Positions 44,893-53,767 of a stretch of DNA of 64,000 nt are shown in pieces. The stretch's first letter is position 1; each line of letters opens with the position of its first letter. The notes under the pieces were generated by a model. That model was not told the origin of the DNA, did not search any database, and saw nothing but the letters and a program-made list of their open reading frames with translations. Source of the DNA: Verrucomicrobiaceae bacterium (GTDB lineage: Bacteria > Verrucomicrobiota > Verrucomicrobiia > Verrucomicrobiales > Verrucomicrobiaceae); the NCBI GenBank assembly GCA_024232965.1, contig JACKQF010000004.1:620001-684000 (forward strand). Direction: 5' to 3'. Made by a program: the position numbers and the translations under genes.

Positions 44893-45363
44893 ATGAACAC
44901 CAAGATGTATGTGGGCAACCTGCCCTTCTCCGCCACAGACACAGATCTCCGTGATCTGTTTTCAACCTACGGTGCCGTAACAGACGTGCACCTGCCCATG
45001 GACCGTGAATCTGGCCGCCCCCGCGGTTTTGCATTCGTCTCCATGGACACTCCAGAAGCAATGAACGCTGCAATCCAGGGCCTCCATGGCCAGGAATGGC
45101 AGGGCCGCGCTTTGACGATCAATGAAGCCCGCCCACGTGAAGAGCGTCGTCCATTCGGCGGCGGTGGTGGTGGCGGCGGTGGTCGCGGCGGCTACGGTGG
45201 TGGTGGCGGCGGCGGTGGTCGCGGCGGCTACGGCGGCGGTGGTGGCGGCGGCGGTCGTGGTGATCGCGGTGGCTACGGCGGCGGCGGTGGTGGTGGTGGC
45301 GGCGGTCGTGGTGATCGCGGCGGACGCGGCGGACGCGACGGTTTCGGCGAAGATCGCTACTAG
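44893..45363 (+). CDS. RRM-type glycine-rich RNA-binding protein
   Basis: 156 residues. One RRM domain: RNP2 is MYVGNLPF (residues 5-12) and RNP1 is RGFAFVSM (about 44-51). From about residue 87 the chain is almost only Gly, Arg and Tyr in GGGGGRGGYGGG-type blocks, then RGDRGGRGGRD and a DGFGEDRY end. Bacterial RRM proteins are RNA chaperones, often induced by cold. The tail resembles eukaryotic RGG boxes and may promote RNA binding or condensation. The 253 bases upstream hold no gene. A strong terminator follows. Confidence 0.95.
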   Translation: MNTKMYVGNLPFSATDTDLRDLFSTYGAVTDVHLPMDRESGRPRGFAFVSMDTPEAMNAAIQGLHGQEWQGRALTINEARPREERRPFGGGGGGGGGRGGYGGGGGGGGRGGYGGGGGGGGRGDRGGYGGGGGGGGGGRGDRGGRGGRDGFGEDRY

Positions 45364-45404
45364 TCCCCCAGCAGCCAACCCTGCAGAATTAAAACAATCT
45401 CCAA

Positions 45405-45439
45405 ACGGCATCCTGGCTTTCCAGGGTGCCGTTTTTTTT
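45405..45439 (+). terminator. Intrinsic terminator after the RRM gene
   Basis: ACGGCATCCTGG, loop CTTT, and CCAGGGTGCCGT form a 12-bp stem with one mismatch, followed by eight T residues. It ends 16 bases before the sulfatase ATG at 45456, so the sulfatase needs its own promoter within or overlapping this region, or read-through. Confidence 0.92.
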
Positions 45440-45455
45440 GTAGCCTCGGCCAATC

Positions 45456-46931
45456 ATGAAACGCACCGCCCTCTGCACGCTCCTTATCCTGTCGTCATTT
45501 CACTTTCTGCACTCAGCCTTCGGGATGCAGCCGCTCAATGTGCTCTTCATTGCCTCCGACGACCTCCGCAATGATCTCGGCTGCTACGGCCACCCGATGG
45601 TGAAGACTCCAAACCTAGATCGTCTGGCCAAGCGCGGCCTTCTCTTCAACAAAGCTTACTGCCAACAGGCCGTCTGCAATCCATCGCGGGCATCGATCAT
45701 GACGGGGCGCCGACTCGACTCCCTTCGCATCTGGGATCTCCCTACCCACTTCCGCGATACCACCCCCGACGCGATCACCCTGCCGCAGCACTTCATGAAA
45801 AGCGGCTATTTCACCCAGAACGTCGGCAAGATTTTCCACAACTGGATCCACAAATTGGAAGGCGACCCCACGTCCTGGAGTGTGCCATCGCAAATGCACT
45901 TCGCCAATCATGGCGCCGACAAGCCGCAGGTCCAGGGCGAGGTGCCACCAAGCAGCGCCATCGATCCGAAATGCGAATGCCGCGATGTCCCCGACGACGC
46001 CTACTTTGACGGTCGCGTGGCCAACCTCGCTATCGAAGCCCTGCAACGGCGCCAGATGGAAGCAAAGCCCTTCTTCCTAGCTGTCGGATTTTGGAAACCA
46101 CACTCCCCCTTCAATGCGCCCAAGAAGTACTGGGACCTCTATCGCCGCGAAGACATCGCCATGCCCAAAAATCCAGATTGGCCAACGAATGCCCCACGCA
46201 TCGCCTGGCACGACGGACGGGAATTGCTCGGCTCTGGACCCAAAGCTCGCAAAGTCACCGCCGAAAACATTCGCGAAATGCGCCACGGCTATCTCGCGAA
46301 CATTAGCTACATGGACGCACAGATCGGTCGGGTGCTTGATGAACTTGACCGGCTTAAACTCACCGACAGCACCGTCATCGTTTTCTGGTCGGATCACGGT
46401 TATCATCTTGGGGAGCAGACCCTGTTTGCCAAAACCTCCAACTTCGAACTCGACGCGCGGGTTCCGTTGATCATCGCCACCCCGCAGATGAAGACAGCAG
46501 GACCAAAGACCGAATCTCTGGCCGAACTCATGGACCTCTACCCCACGCTCGCCGAAGTCTGTGGCCTGCCAAAGCCGACGACGACGGACGGAGTCAGCCT
46601 CGCCCCATTGCTCGCCGATCCCCGCGCCACCGTGCGCGAGGCCGCCCTAACCCAGCACCCCCGTCCCGCCTATTATGACCGGGAGGGCGCCAGAGCACCC
46701 ACTCACATGGGCTACACCATCCGCAGCGCCACCCATCGCTACACCGAATGGCGCGACTGGAAAACCGGCCAGACGACCGACCGCGAACTCTACGACCACG
46801 TGAATGATCCCGACGAAACGGCGAACATCGCCGGACAAGAAGGCCAAAAAACGACCGTAGAGAAACACGCTGCTCTTCTCAACGCCATGCACCCCATCGT
46901 CACCCCTGGCTGGAAGCCCGTGCTGCCCTAG
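45456..46931 (+). CDS. Secreted sulfatase, iduronate-2-sulfatase-like
   Basis: 491 residues with a signal peptide (TLLILSSFHFLHSAFG). The formylglycine site is CNPSRASIMTG (Cys74, canonical CxPSR). DDLRNDLGCYGHP provides metal ligands and FWSDHGYHLGEQ with KTSNFELDARVPLI is the classic iduronate sulfatase-like C-terminal motif. It hydrolyses sulfate esters of polysaccharides outside the cytoplasm after the Cys is converted to formylglycine. First of a plus-strand series with an esterase-like hydrolase, FG-GAP protein, fucose isomerase family protein and a second sulfatase. Confidence 0.94.
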   Translation: MKRTALCTLLILSSFHFLHSAFGMQPLNVLFIASDDLRNDLGCYGHPMVKTPNLDRLAKRGLLFNKAYCQQAVCNPSRASIMTGRRLDSLRIWDLPTHFRDTTPDAITLPQHFMKSGYFTQNVGKIFHNWIHKLEGDPTSWSVPSQMHFANHGADKPQVQGEVPPSSAIDPKCECRDVPDDAYFDGRVANLAIEALQRRQMEAKPFFLAVGFWKPHSPFNAPKKYWDLYRREDIAMPKNPDWPTNAPRIAWHDGRELLGSGPKARKVTAENIREMRHGYLANISYMDAQIGRVLDELDRLKLTDSTVIVFWSDHGYHLGEQTLFAKTSNFELDARVPLIIATPQMKTAGPKTESLAELMDLYPTLAEVCGLPKPTTTDGVSLAPLLADPRATVREAALTQHPRPAYYDREGARAPTHMGYTIRSATHRYTEWRDWKTGQTTDRELYDHVNDPDETANIAGQEGQKTTVEKHAALLNAMHPIVTPGWKPVLP

Positions 46932-46963
46932 GCATCTCTCGTTCAACCAAGCCGTCCCCCTCC

Positions 46964-47734
46964 ATGACCATCCGCCGCCTCATCCTATCGCTTGCTTGGG
47001 TCGCCCTGCCAATCGCAGCCCAGCAGCCCGCCACCGTAGCGCCCGAGACCTTCCAAGTCAATGGCCACAACGCCTTCATCGCCGCAGCGCCAAAACCTGC
47101 GGAAGGAAAACCCTGGCTCTGGTATGCACCCACTCTGCGCTCCTTGTCTTTCGGCGAGCGGAAGATGTATTTCGAGACCTTCATGAAGGCAGGCATCAGC
47201 ATCGCAGGCTTTGATCTGGGCGAGGTCCGCGGCTCTCCTTCCAGCACAAATCAATTCACCAAATTCTACGATGCCATGGTGGCGCGGGGCTACTCACCCA
47301 AGCCCATCCTCCTCGGCCAAAGCCGGGGCGGCATGATGACCTTGGCATGGGCGTTTCGCCATCCCGATAAAGTGCGCGCCTGGGTCGGTATCTATCCCGT
47401 CTGCAATCTCGCCAGTTGGCCGCTCATGCGGTCCGAGGCGCAGACGCTGAAGGACTTTGCCATGACGAAGGAGGAGCTCACCGCAAAGCTCAGCGACTTC
47501 AATCCCATCGACCACCTGGACGGCTTGCTGGCAAACAAAGTGCCCATGTTCGTCGTGCATGGCGACAACGATGTCGTGGTGCCTTACAACGACAACTCTA
47601 AGCTCCTCAAAGAGCGCTACGAAGCCGGTGGCGGATCCATCACCGTAAAAGTCATTCCCGGAGAGGGCCACAAGGTCGGACCCTCATTCTTCGATTGCCC
47701 AGAACTGGTGAACTTTGTCTTGGGGTTGCCGTAG
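46964..47734 (+). CDS. Secreted alpha/beta hydrolase (prolyl oligopeptidase-like)
   Basis: 256 residues with a signal peptide (LILSLAWVALPIAAQ). The nucleophile elbow is LGQSRGGMM (Ser), the acid lies in VVHGDNDVVVPY and the His in PGEGHKVGP, so the triad is complete. Family members include esterases acting on glycan substituents; the substrate is not visible. Starts 32 bases after the sulfatase stop. Confidence 0.85.
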   Translation: MTIRRLILSLAWVALPIAAQQPATVAPETFQVNGHNAFIAAAPKPAEGKPWLWYAPTLRSLSFGERKMYFETFMKAGISIAGFDLGEVRGSPSSTNQFTKFYDAMVARGYSPKPILLGQSRGGMMTLAWAFRHPDKVRAWVGIYPVCNLASWPLMRSEAQTLKDFAMTKEELTAKLSDFNPIDHLDGLLANKVPMFVVHGDNDVVVPYNDNSKLLKERYEAGGGSITVKVIPGEGHKVGPSFFDCPELVNFVLGLP

Positions 47735-47783
47735 CTTCGATTGGCAATCGAGTCGTTGCGTCACCCGAACCCACCGTCACCCC

Positions 47784-49805
47784 GTGAAGCCATCACCCGG
47801 AGCCGATTCGACCGCCCATCGAATCCACGTTTTTGCTCTGCTTGTTTTCGCAACTCTCGGCCACACAGAACCGCATCTCCCACCTGGCACCACAGCGCTG
47901 CCCTCTGCCGATCAAAACGGTCGGGGACCGCTGGCATTGGTAAACCTGAATCATCACGTTCTGGGTCATGCGCGAGTGTTTGGAGGCAGTCAACCAGACC
48001 TTTTTGTCGCGGGCTTTGGCGGACCTCAAGCGGTGCATCTCTTCCGTTGGATCGACACCGCAGAAAATGGGGCGCCCGTGTTTGCAGAACCGGTCGAAGT
48101 GAATTGTCCATTCAAGGACAAGGGTAGTGTTTTTCAGCGGGCCGATGGTTCGATTATTGGGCTGTGGATCGATAAGGATCGAATCGTCACCACGGAGTTT
48201 GATCGTAAGACCAAAGAGTTTCGCGAAACGAAACGAGTGAAATTACCAAAGGCGGTGAAGTCCCCCAGCAGCCTCGGTGTGCTGGTGAATGACGTCGGCT
48301 ACGATCTCGCCTTTGAAATGTCAAACGGCGGCAGCGGCCCCGCAGGGAGCTCATGGACGGAGGAATGGCGACCGTTTAACTCCTCTGGTATTTCCGTCGG
48401 CGACTTGAGATACCGCTATCTCCTTGGCCTCACCGCGAAGGGTGAAACCAAACAAATCACGGCGACCAAGAGAGAAGTGTACTTCTCCATGCATGGCATC
48501 ACCGGTATCAATTTGGGACCGGGGCATGAGCGCGATCTAATCACCGGATCACGCCAGGGCAATCTGGTGTTTTATCACAACCGCGCTGCGAGCGGTTTTG
48601 ATCTGGAGCCCAAAAGACTCGCTGCGGGCGAGGATGGCAACGCCCTCCGGCACCCGAGCATCAATCCCAGCGTCGCCGCCTATCCAGGCGGAGTCATCGC
48701 TTGCGGTGAGGGCTCGCTGTATTTCTATCGCTTCATCGAAAAGTGGACGCCAGCAGGCGCGCCCATGTTTGCACAGCCCGTTTCCGTGTTGCAGGAAAAC
48801 GCCGATCTCTACGCCGGCACTTTGCCTTCACCAACGACGCTGGATTGGAATGGCGACGGTGTGCTGGATATCCTCGCAGGCAATTCGGAGGGCTTCGTGC
48901 TCTTCTTCGAAAACATTGGCAGCAACGACGCGCCTCGATTTCTCCCCGCAACCCGAGTGCAGGCGGGCGGACGCCAGATCCAGGTGCAGGCAGGGTATGC
49001 GGGCAGTTTACAGGGGCTGCAGGAGGCCCGCTGGGGTTACCTTTCGCCAAACTTCATCGATTGGAATGGCGACACGCTGCCTGACATGATCACTGGCGAT
49101 ATCACTGGCAACTACATGGTCTATCTCAATCGCGGCACGAAGAAAGAACCTCGACTCGATCCCGCCCACCCGATCTATTGCGATGGCATCGACCTGCACG
49201 GCATGTGGCGCTGCCGACCCGCGCTAGCAGTGATCGAAGGTCGCCCTGCCATGATGATCGTGGATGGCGAAGACCACTTTCATCTCTATCGACACATCGA
49301 TGACTACAACGTCGAAGACGGCGGCAAGCTCCTCTTGAATGACGGAAAACCCATCGCCAGCAGCGGTGGGCCCGGCGGAATGAGCGGCCGCTGCAAACCG
49401 GACTTTTTTGACTGGGATCAAGATGGAGCCCTGGATCTAGTGATCGGTACGAATCGCGTGAACTGCATCCCAGACAGGGACAATGGCTACCCGATGGCAG
49501 CGCTCGGCCGTAATCCCCTGATTCGCGGTAAAGTCGGCCAGTTCCTCGATGCAGCGCTGCCCCCTAAGGTAAAAAAGACGTTGGGCACACCTTTGCTGAT
49601 GCTGAATACAGGCACCAACAGCAAGATGCGATTTTCACGACCAATCGTCTTCTCCGATGAGGCAGGGAAAGTCATCCAACCCGGTGGCGCCCATGAGACT
49701 GGCGCTGTCGGCACAATGCTCGGCAGCAATGGCCCCAACCTGCTGATCTGCAATGAAGCTGGACGGATGTTTCTGATCCCCCGCAGCAAACTCCACTGGG
49801 AATAA
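47784..49805 (+). CDS. Secreted FG-GAP/VCBS beta-propeller protein
   Basis: 673 residues from a GTG at 47784, chosen because a signal peptide follows (HRIHVFALLVFATLGHTEP); the frame extends back to 47715 inside the preceding gene without a signal sequence. Calcium-binding loops DWNGDGVLDILAGN, DWNGDTLPDMITGD and DWDQDGALDLVIGT mark FG-GAP blades. Such propellers bind polysaccharides or other ligands, or occur in family-specific lyases; no catalytic family is recognised here. Same orientation as flanking sulfatase-region genes. Confidence 0.85.
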   Translation: MKPSPGADSTAHRIHVFALLVFATLGHTEPHLPPGTTALPSADQNGRGPLALVNLNHHVLGHARVFGGSQPDLFVAGFGGPQAVHLFRWIDTAENGAPVFAEPVEVNCPFKDKGSVFQRADGSIIGLWIDKDRIVTTEFDRKTKEFRETKRVKLPKAVKSPSSLGVLVNDVGYDLAFEMSNGGSGPAGSSWTEEWRPFNSSGISVGDLRYRYLLGLTAKGETKQITATKREVYFSMHGITGINLGPGHERDLITGSRQGNLVFYHNRAASGFDLEPKRLAAGEDGNALRHPSINPSVAAYPGGVIACGEGSLYFYRFIEKWTPAGAPMFAQPVSVLQENADLYAGTLPSPTTLDWNGDGVLDILAGNSEGFVLFFENIGSNDAPRFLPATRVQAGGRQIQVQAGYAGSLQGLQEARWGYLSPNFIDWNGDTLPDMITGDITGNYMVYLNRGTKKEPRLDPAHPIYCDGIDLHGMWRCRPALAVIEGRPAMMIVDGEDHFHLYRHIDDYNVEDGGKLLLNDGKPIASSGGPGGMSGRCKPDFFDWDQDGALDLVIGTNRVNCIPDRDNGYPMAALGRNPLIRGKVGQFLDAALPPKVKKTLGTPLLMLNTGTNSKMRFSRPIVFSDEAGKVIQPGGAHETGAVGTMLGSNGPNLLICNEAGRMFLIPRSKLHWE

Positions 49806-49846
49806 TCCATCGTTTTGCGGGCCGTCGCAAACATCGCGGTGCCCGC

Positions 49847-49966
49847 ATGTCGAACTTCGCCACCCGTTGTTTTGGTGCCTTTTGGGCAGGCTGCACGCCG
49901 CTCTTCCTCTTTCAAAACAAGGAAGTTCCCGAGGTAACGCCCGTCAAACCAAGGCCAAACAAGTAA
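49847..49966 (+). CDS. Possible 39-residue small protein
   Basis: An ATG at 49847 opens a short frame of 39 residues with a hydrophobic middle (CFGAFWAGCTPLFLF) and a Pro/Lys-rich end (VTPVKPRPNK), closed by TAA at 49966. It lies in the 209-base gap between the FG-GAP and fucose isomerase family genes. No family and no clear ribosome-binding site, so it may be chance. Confidence 0.25.
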   Translation: MSNFATRCFGAFWAGCTPLFLFQNKEVPEVTPVKPRPNK

Positions 49967-50014
49967 AGTTTGTCTCGACTTCCCTGCCGTCCCCCTGTTG
50001 ACTAAGGGTTAGTC

Positions 50015-51640
50015 ATGCCCGCCAAGTCCACCAAACCGACCGCCTTGTTGATCGCTAGCGGCGATCTCCGACTCTCCGCCAATCAAACCTGCTGGCCTGC
50101 CCAGCGCGAGATGGAGGAAGCCTTGACCGCCGCCTTTGCCAAAGAAGGTTGGAAGTTGGAGCGTGCCCATCCCGTCGACGACTCCAAAAAACACGGCTTC
50201 ATCGATTCACAAAAAATGGGCATGGAGGTGTTTCGCACCATCGATCCCAAAACACCGCTCGTCGTTGCGGAGGCCGTCTGGCAATACTCTCACCACGTGC
50301 TGGCTGGGCTCACCACTCACAAGGGCCCCATCCTGACGGTCGCGAATTGGAGCGGCCAGTGGCCAGGGCTCGTCGGCATGTTGAACCTCAACGGCTCACT
50401 CACCAAAGCCGGCGTCAAGTACTCCACCTTGTGGAGCGAGGACTTCAAAGACACCTTCTTCAAGACCAAGCTTGTGCAGTGGTTGAAGACGGGAAAAATC
50501 ACCCACGACGTCTCGCACGCGAAGCCGCTGGAAAAAATCAAGATGCCGCCCAAGCTCGCCAAACTCGGCGCGCAGATGGCCACAGATCTTCAGACGAACA
50601 AAGCCATCATGGGCATCTTTGATGAAGGCTGCATGGGCATGTTCAACGCCATCATCCCGGATCACGCGCTGCACGCCTGCGGCGTCTTCAAAGAGCGCCT
50701 CAGCCAATCCGCCCTGTATCACGAAACCCAGCAGGCCAGCGACACAGAGGCCTACACCATTCACAACTGGATGGTGAAACGCGGCATGAAGTTCGCTCTG
50801 GGCGACGATCACGCCACCGAGCTGACCCGCGACCAAGTGCGCCTCCAGTGCAAGATGTATGCCGCCGCACTGCGCATCGCCGACGACTTTGGCTGCGAAG
50901 CCATCGGCATTCAGTATCAGCAAGGCCTCAAGGATCTCCTTCCCGCCAGCGATCTCGTCGAAGGCATGCTCAACAACACCGATCGCCCACCCGTAAAGTC
51001 TCGCGATGGCAAGCGGCAACTCTTTGAGGGTCAGAGCATGGTGCACTTCAACGAAGTGGATGAATGCGCGGGACTCGATGGCATTCTCACCAAACGCGTG
51101 CATCTCGCGCTGGAGCAGCCGACAGAAAACACCCTGCACGATGTGCGCTGGGGGGAGAAATTTGGCGAAGACTACGTCTGGGTTTTCCTGATCAGCGGCG
51201 CAGCACCACCGGCCCATTTTGTAGAAGGCTGGAAGAGCGCAGAGGGCTTCCGCCAACCCGCCATGTACTTCCCCAACGGCGGATCAACCCTGCGCGGCAA
51301 TTCCAAACCTGGAGAGATCGTCTGGTCACGCATCTACGTGCAGGATGAGTCATTGCACATGGACATCGGACGCGGCTGCGTCGTGGAACTCCCGCCTGAA
51401 GAAACCGAACGCCGCTGGCAACTCACCACCCCCCAATGGCCCATCATGAGCGCCGTCACCTACGGCGTCAGCCGCGATCAACTGATGGCAAAGCATCAGG
51501 CCAATCACATCCAAGTCGCCTACGCCAACGACGCCGCAGCAGCCGATGAGTGCATGCTGCTGAAGGCAGCAATGGCCAAAGGACTCGGCATCCAAGTCAA
51601 CGTGTGCGGCGGTAGATCCAGAACTCAGGCCTGGGCATAG
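50015..51640 (+). CDS. L-fucose isomerase family protein
   Basis: 541 residues (E. coli FucI is about 590). The segment GIFDEGCMGMFNAIIPDHALHACGVFKERLSQSAL matches in two pieces the conserved FucI core (GCMGMxNAI and KERLSQSAL). The later GDDHATELTRDQV and GRGCVVELPPEE fall in the metal- and substrate-binding half. No signal peptide; cytosolic. It would interconvert aldose and ketose forms of fucose or a related deoxy sugar. Its place between two secreted sulfatases suggests use of a sulfated fucose-containing glycan, though other pathway steps (kinase, aldolase, permease) are not visible. Confidence 0.8.
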   Translation: MPAKSTKPTALLIASGDLRLSANQTCWPAQREMEEALTAAFAKEGWKLERAHPVDDSKKHGFIDSQKMGMEVFRTIDPKTPLVVAEAVWQYSHHVLAGLTTHKGPILTVANWSGQWPGLVGMLNLNGSLTKAGVKYSTLWSEDFKDTFFKTKLVQWLKTGKITHDVSHAKPLEKIKMPPKLAKLGAQMATDLQTNKAIMGIFDEGCMGMFNAIIPDHALHACGVFKERLSQSALYHETQQASDTEAYTIHNWMVKRGMKFALGDDHATELTRDQVRLQCKMYAAALRIADDFGCEAIGIQYQQGLKDLLPASDLVEGMLNNTDRPPVKSRDGKRQLFEGQSMVHFNEVDECAGLDGILTKRVHLALEQPTENTLHDVRWGEKFGEDYVWVFLISGAAPPAHFVEGWKSAEGFRQPAMYFPNGGSTLRGNSKPGEIVWSRIYVQDESLHMDIGRGCVVELPPEETERRWQLTTPQWPIMSAVTYGVSRDQLMAKHQANHIQVAYANDAAAADECMLLKAAMAKGLGIQVNVCGGRSRTQAWA

Positions 51641-51825
51641 CACCGCAGCCCCACCTGTGGTGCACTGCCTGGGTGGCCTGGCGCTTTAGCACGTCAAACC
51701 GCCGATTCCAAAAAAAGCGACGCCAAACCCCGCAACCACACCCGCACGGCTAAAGCTCAAAGCCACGCCCATCTCCCCACGCCACTCCCCAGTGGACTTG
51801 GCACAGCTTCCTGCCATGATGCAGC

Positions 51826-53763
51826 ATGACAGTGAAGCTCTTCTTCTGCGCTCTCCTCATAGCCATCAGTACCACCCCAGCCCTCGCGGCAAAGCCCAAC
51901 GTCGTCCTTTTTCTCGTCGATGACATGGGCTGGATGGACTGTGGCGTTTACGGATCGAAATACTACGAAACGCCAAACATCGATCGCTTTGCCACTCGCG
52001 CCATGCGCTTCACTAACGCCTATGCCGATCCGCTTTGCTCCCCAACACGTGGCAGCATCATGAGCGGGAAGCACCCCGCGCGTCACGGCATCCTGACCGC
52101 CAGCGGGCATCAACCACCCCAAGAGGCCGGGCACCTCTTCTTCCCTGAAACAGCCCCGCCTACCAAGCCGATGCTGACACCCGAAAGCAAAAACTACCTG
52201 GAGCCCAGCGAGATCACACTCGCCGAAACTCTAAAGGCAGCAGGCTATCGCACCGCCCACATCGGCAAATGGCATCTGGGTCTCGTTCCACCTTACCGGC
52301 CAGAGCAACAAGGCTTCGATGTCGCCTTTCATTGCGCCCCCGACCCCGGCCCGCCCGGCGGTTACTTCTCGCCCTACGGCGTCGTCCCCGAAGGTCGCCC
52401 CACCGCAAAGAACAAAGTCGGCACCATCACCGATGGTCCCGATGGCGAATACATTGTTGACCGACAGGGCATCGAAGCGGTCAAATTCATCCGCGAAAGC
52501 AAAGGCGGGCCCTTCTTCCTGAATCTCTGGTGCTACGGCATCCACGGACCGTGGGGCCACAAACCCGAATACACCGCAGAATTCGCCAAGAAAAAAGATC
52601 CACGCGGTCTGCAGGCCAATCCCATCATGGCATCCATGCTGCGCAGCGTGGACGAGTGCTTCGGCCGCATTCTTGACGAACTGGATCAGCAAGGACTCAC
52701 TGACAACACCTTGATCATCTTCTACTCCGACAACGGCGGCAACACCCACAGCAATGTGCCCGGCACCGCGAAAACGGAAGCAGCGGAGAAGAACAAAGGC
52801 GATGCCTTGGCCGATTGGCGCAAATGGGCGGGCGACCTTCCTCCCACCAACAATGCGCCGCTCCGCGAAGGCAAAGGCACGCTCTATGAAGGCGGAACAC
52901 GTGTCCCGATGATGTGGTCTTGGGCGAATCAAATCAAACCCGCCACCGTCAGCGATGCCATCGTCGGCCACATCGACATCTATCCCACCGTTCTCGATCT
53001 CCTTGGCCTGCAAAAGCCCGCAGAACAAGTCATCGACGGCATCAGCATCGCACCCGTGCTCACCGGCAAAGGCGAACTGCCGCGCAAGGCCTTCTTCAAC
53101 TACTTCCCCTATCGCCCCAACGAAGGCGGCGTCACCGTCCGCAGCGGCGACTTCAAGCTCATCCGCTGGTTTGGTCCCGGCGTCCCGCGCGAACTCTACA
53201 ACCTCCGCGACGACATCGGCGAGACCACCAACCTCGCCGAACAGATGCCCGATAAAGTGGCGGAACTCGACGCATTGATCGATGGCTTCCAAGCAGACAC
53301 AGGTGCACGCTTCCCCATCCCCAATCCAGCCTACAAGCCTCGGGGTCCCGCCCAGCAAGCCGAGCGCCCGCTCGGTGGCTGGGTGCCCAAAGGCTGCACG
53401 GCGGAATTAAAAGACGGTGCCCTGATCGTGACCGGCGAAAACCGCAGCCCCTTCCTTGGCCTCACAGCTCTGAAACATCCCGGCCCGGTGTCGATGGAGA
53501 TCGCCGCCAGCGGTGCCGCAGGTCCCGCCCGCATCCAATGGCGCACGGCAGATCAAGAGACTTTTCCTGAGGCAGGTCAAATCGTCGAGTTCACGCTGCC
53601 CGGCGGTTCCACGCCCTCGACGGTCACAGTGGAACTCCCGGTCAAAGGCAGCCTGCTCCACCTGCGCCTCTACCTTCCTGCACAACAAGCTCCGGTGACA
53701 CTCGACCGCATCACGATTCGCTCGCGTGCGCCGCAGCCACAGATCTGGAACTTTGACAAGTAA
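51826..53763 (+). CDS. Secreted arylsulfatase with C-terminal extension
   Basis: 645 residues with a signal peptide (KLFFCALLIAISTTPALA). Formylglycine site CSPTRGSIMSGKHPARHG (Cys71). Sulfatase signature 2 GYRTAHIGKWHLG and the C-terminal metal/His region FYSDNGGNTH are present. After about residue 510 comes a beta-rich extension (PLGGWVPKGCTAELKDGALIVTGEN ...) without a family I recognise, perhaps a binding module. The 185-base gap upstream contains two GCTAAAGC inverted motifs but no gene. A methyltransferase gene starts 4 bases after the stop. Confidence 0.93.
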   Translation: MTVKLFFCALLIAISTTPALAAKPNVVLFLVDDMGWMDCGVYGSKYYETPNIDRFATRAMRFTNAYADPLCSPTRGSIMSGKHPARHGILTASGHQPPQEAGHLFFPETAPPTKPMLTPESKNYLEPSEITLAETLKAAGYRTAHIGKWHLGLVPPYRPEQQGFDVAFHCAPDPGPPGGYFSPYGVVPEGRPTAKNKVGTITDGPDGEYIVDRQGIEAVKFIRESKGGPFFLNLWCYGIHGPWGHKPEYTAEFAKKKDPRGLQANPIMASMLRSVDECFGRILDELDQQGLTDNTLIIFYSDNGGNTHSNVPGTAKTEAAEKNKGDALADWRKWAGDLPPTNNAPLREGKGTLYEGGTRVPMMWSWANQIKPATVSDAIVGHIDIYPTVLDLLGLQKPAEQVIDGISIAPVLTGKGELPRKAFFNYFPYRPNEGGVTVRSGDFKLIRWFGPGVPRELYNLRDDIGETTNLAEQMPDKVAELDALIDGFQADTGARFPIPNPAYKPRGPAQQAERPLGGWVPKGCTAELKDGALIVTGENRSPFLGLTALKHPGPVSMEIAASGAAGPARIQWRTADQETFPEAGQIVEFTLPGGSTPSTVTVELPVKGSLLHLRLYLPAQQAPVTLDRITIRSRAPQPQIWNFDK

Positions 53764-53767
53764 TCGC

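Noticed and set aside
44962..45453. Ala/Thr-rich minus-strand frame opposite the RRM gene
   Set aside because: It is only the complement of the Gly-rich GGC/GGT repeat and also runs through the terminator.
52231..53358. 375-residue minus-strand frame opposite the arylsulfatase gene
   Set aside because: Antisense to a sulfatase with intact motifs; no domain in the frame itself.
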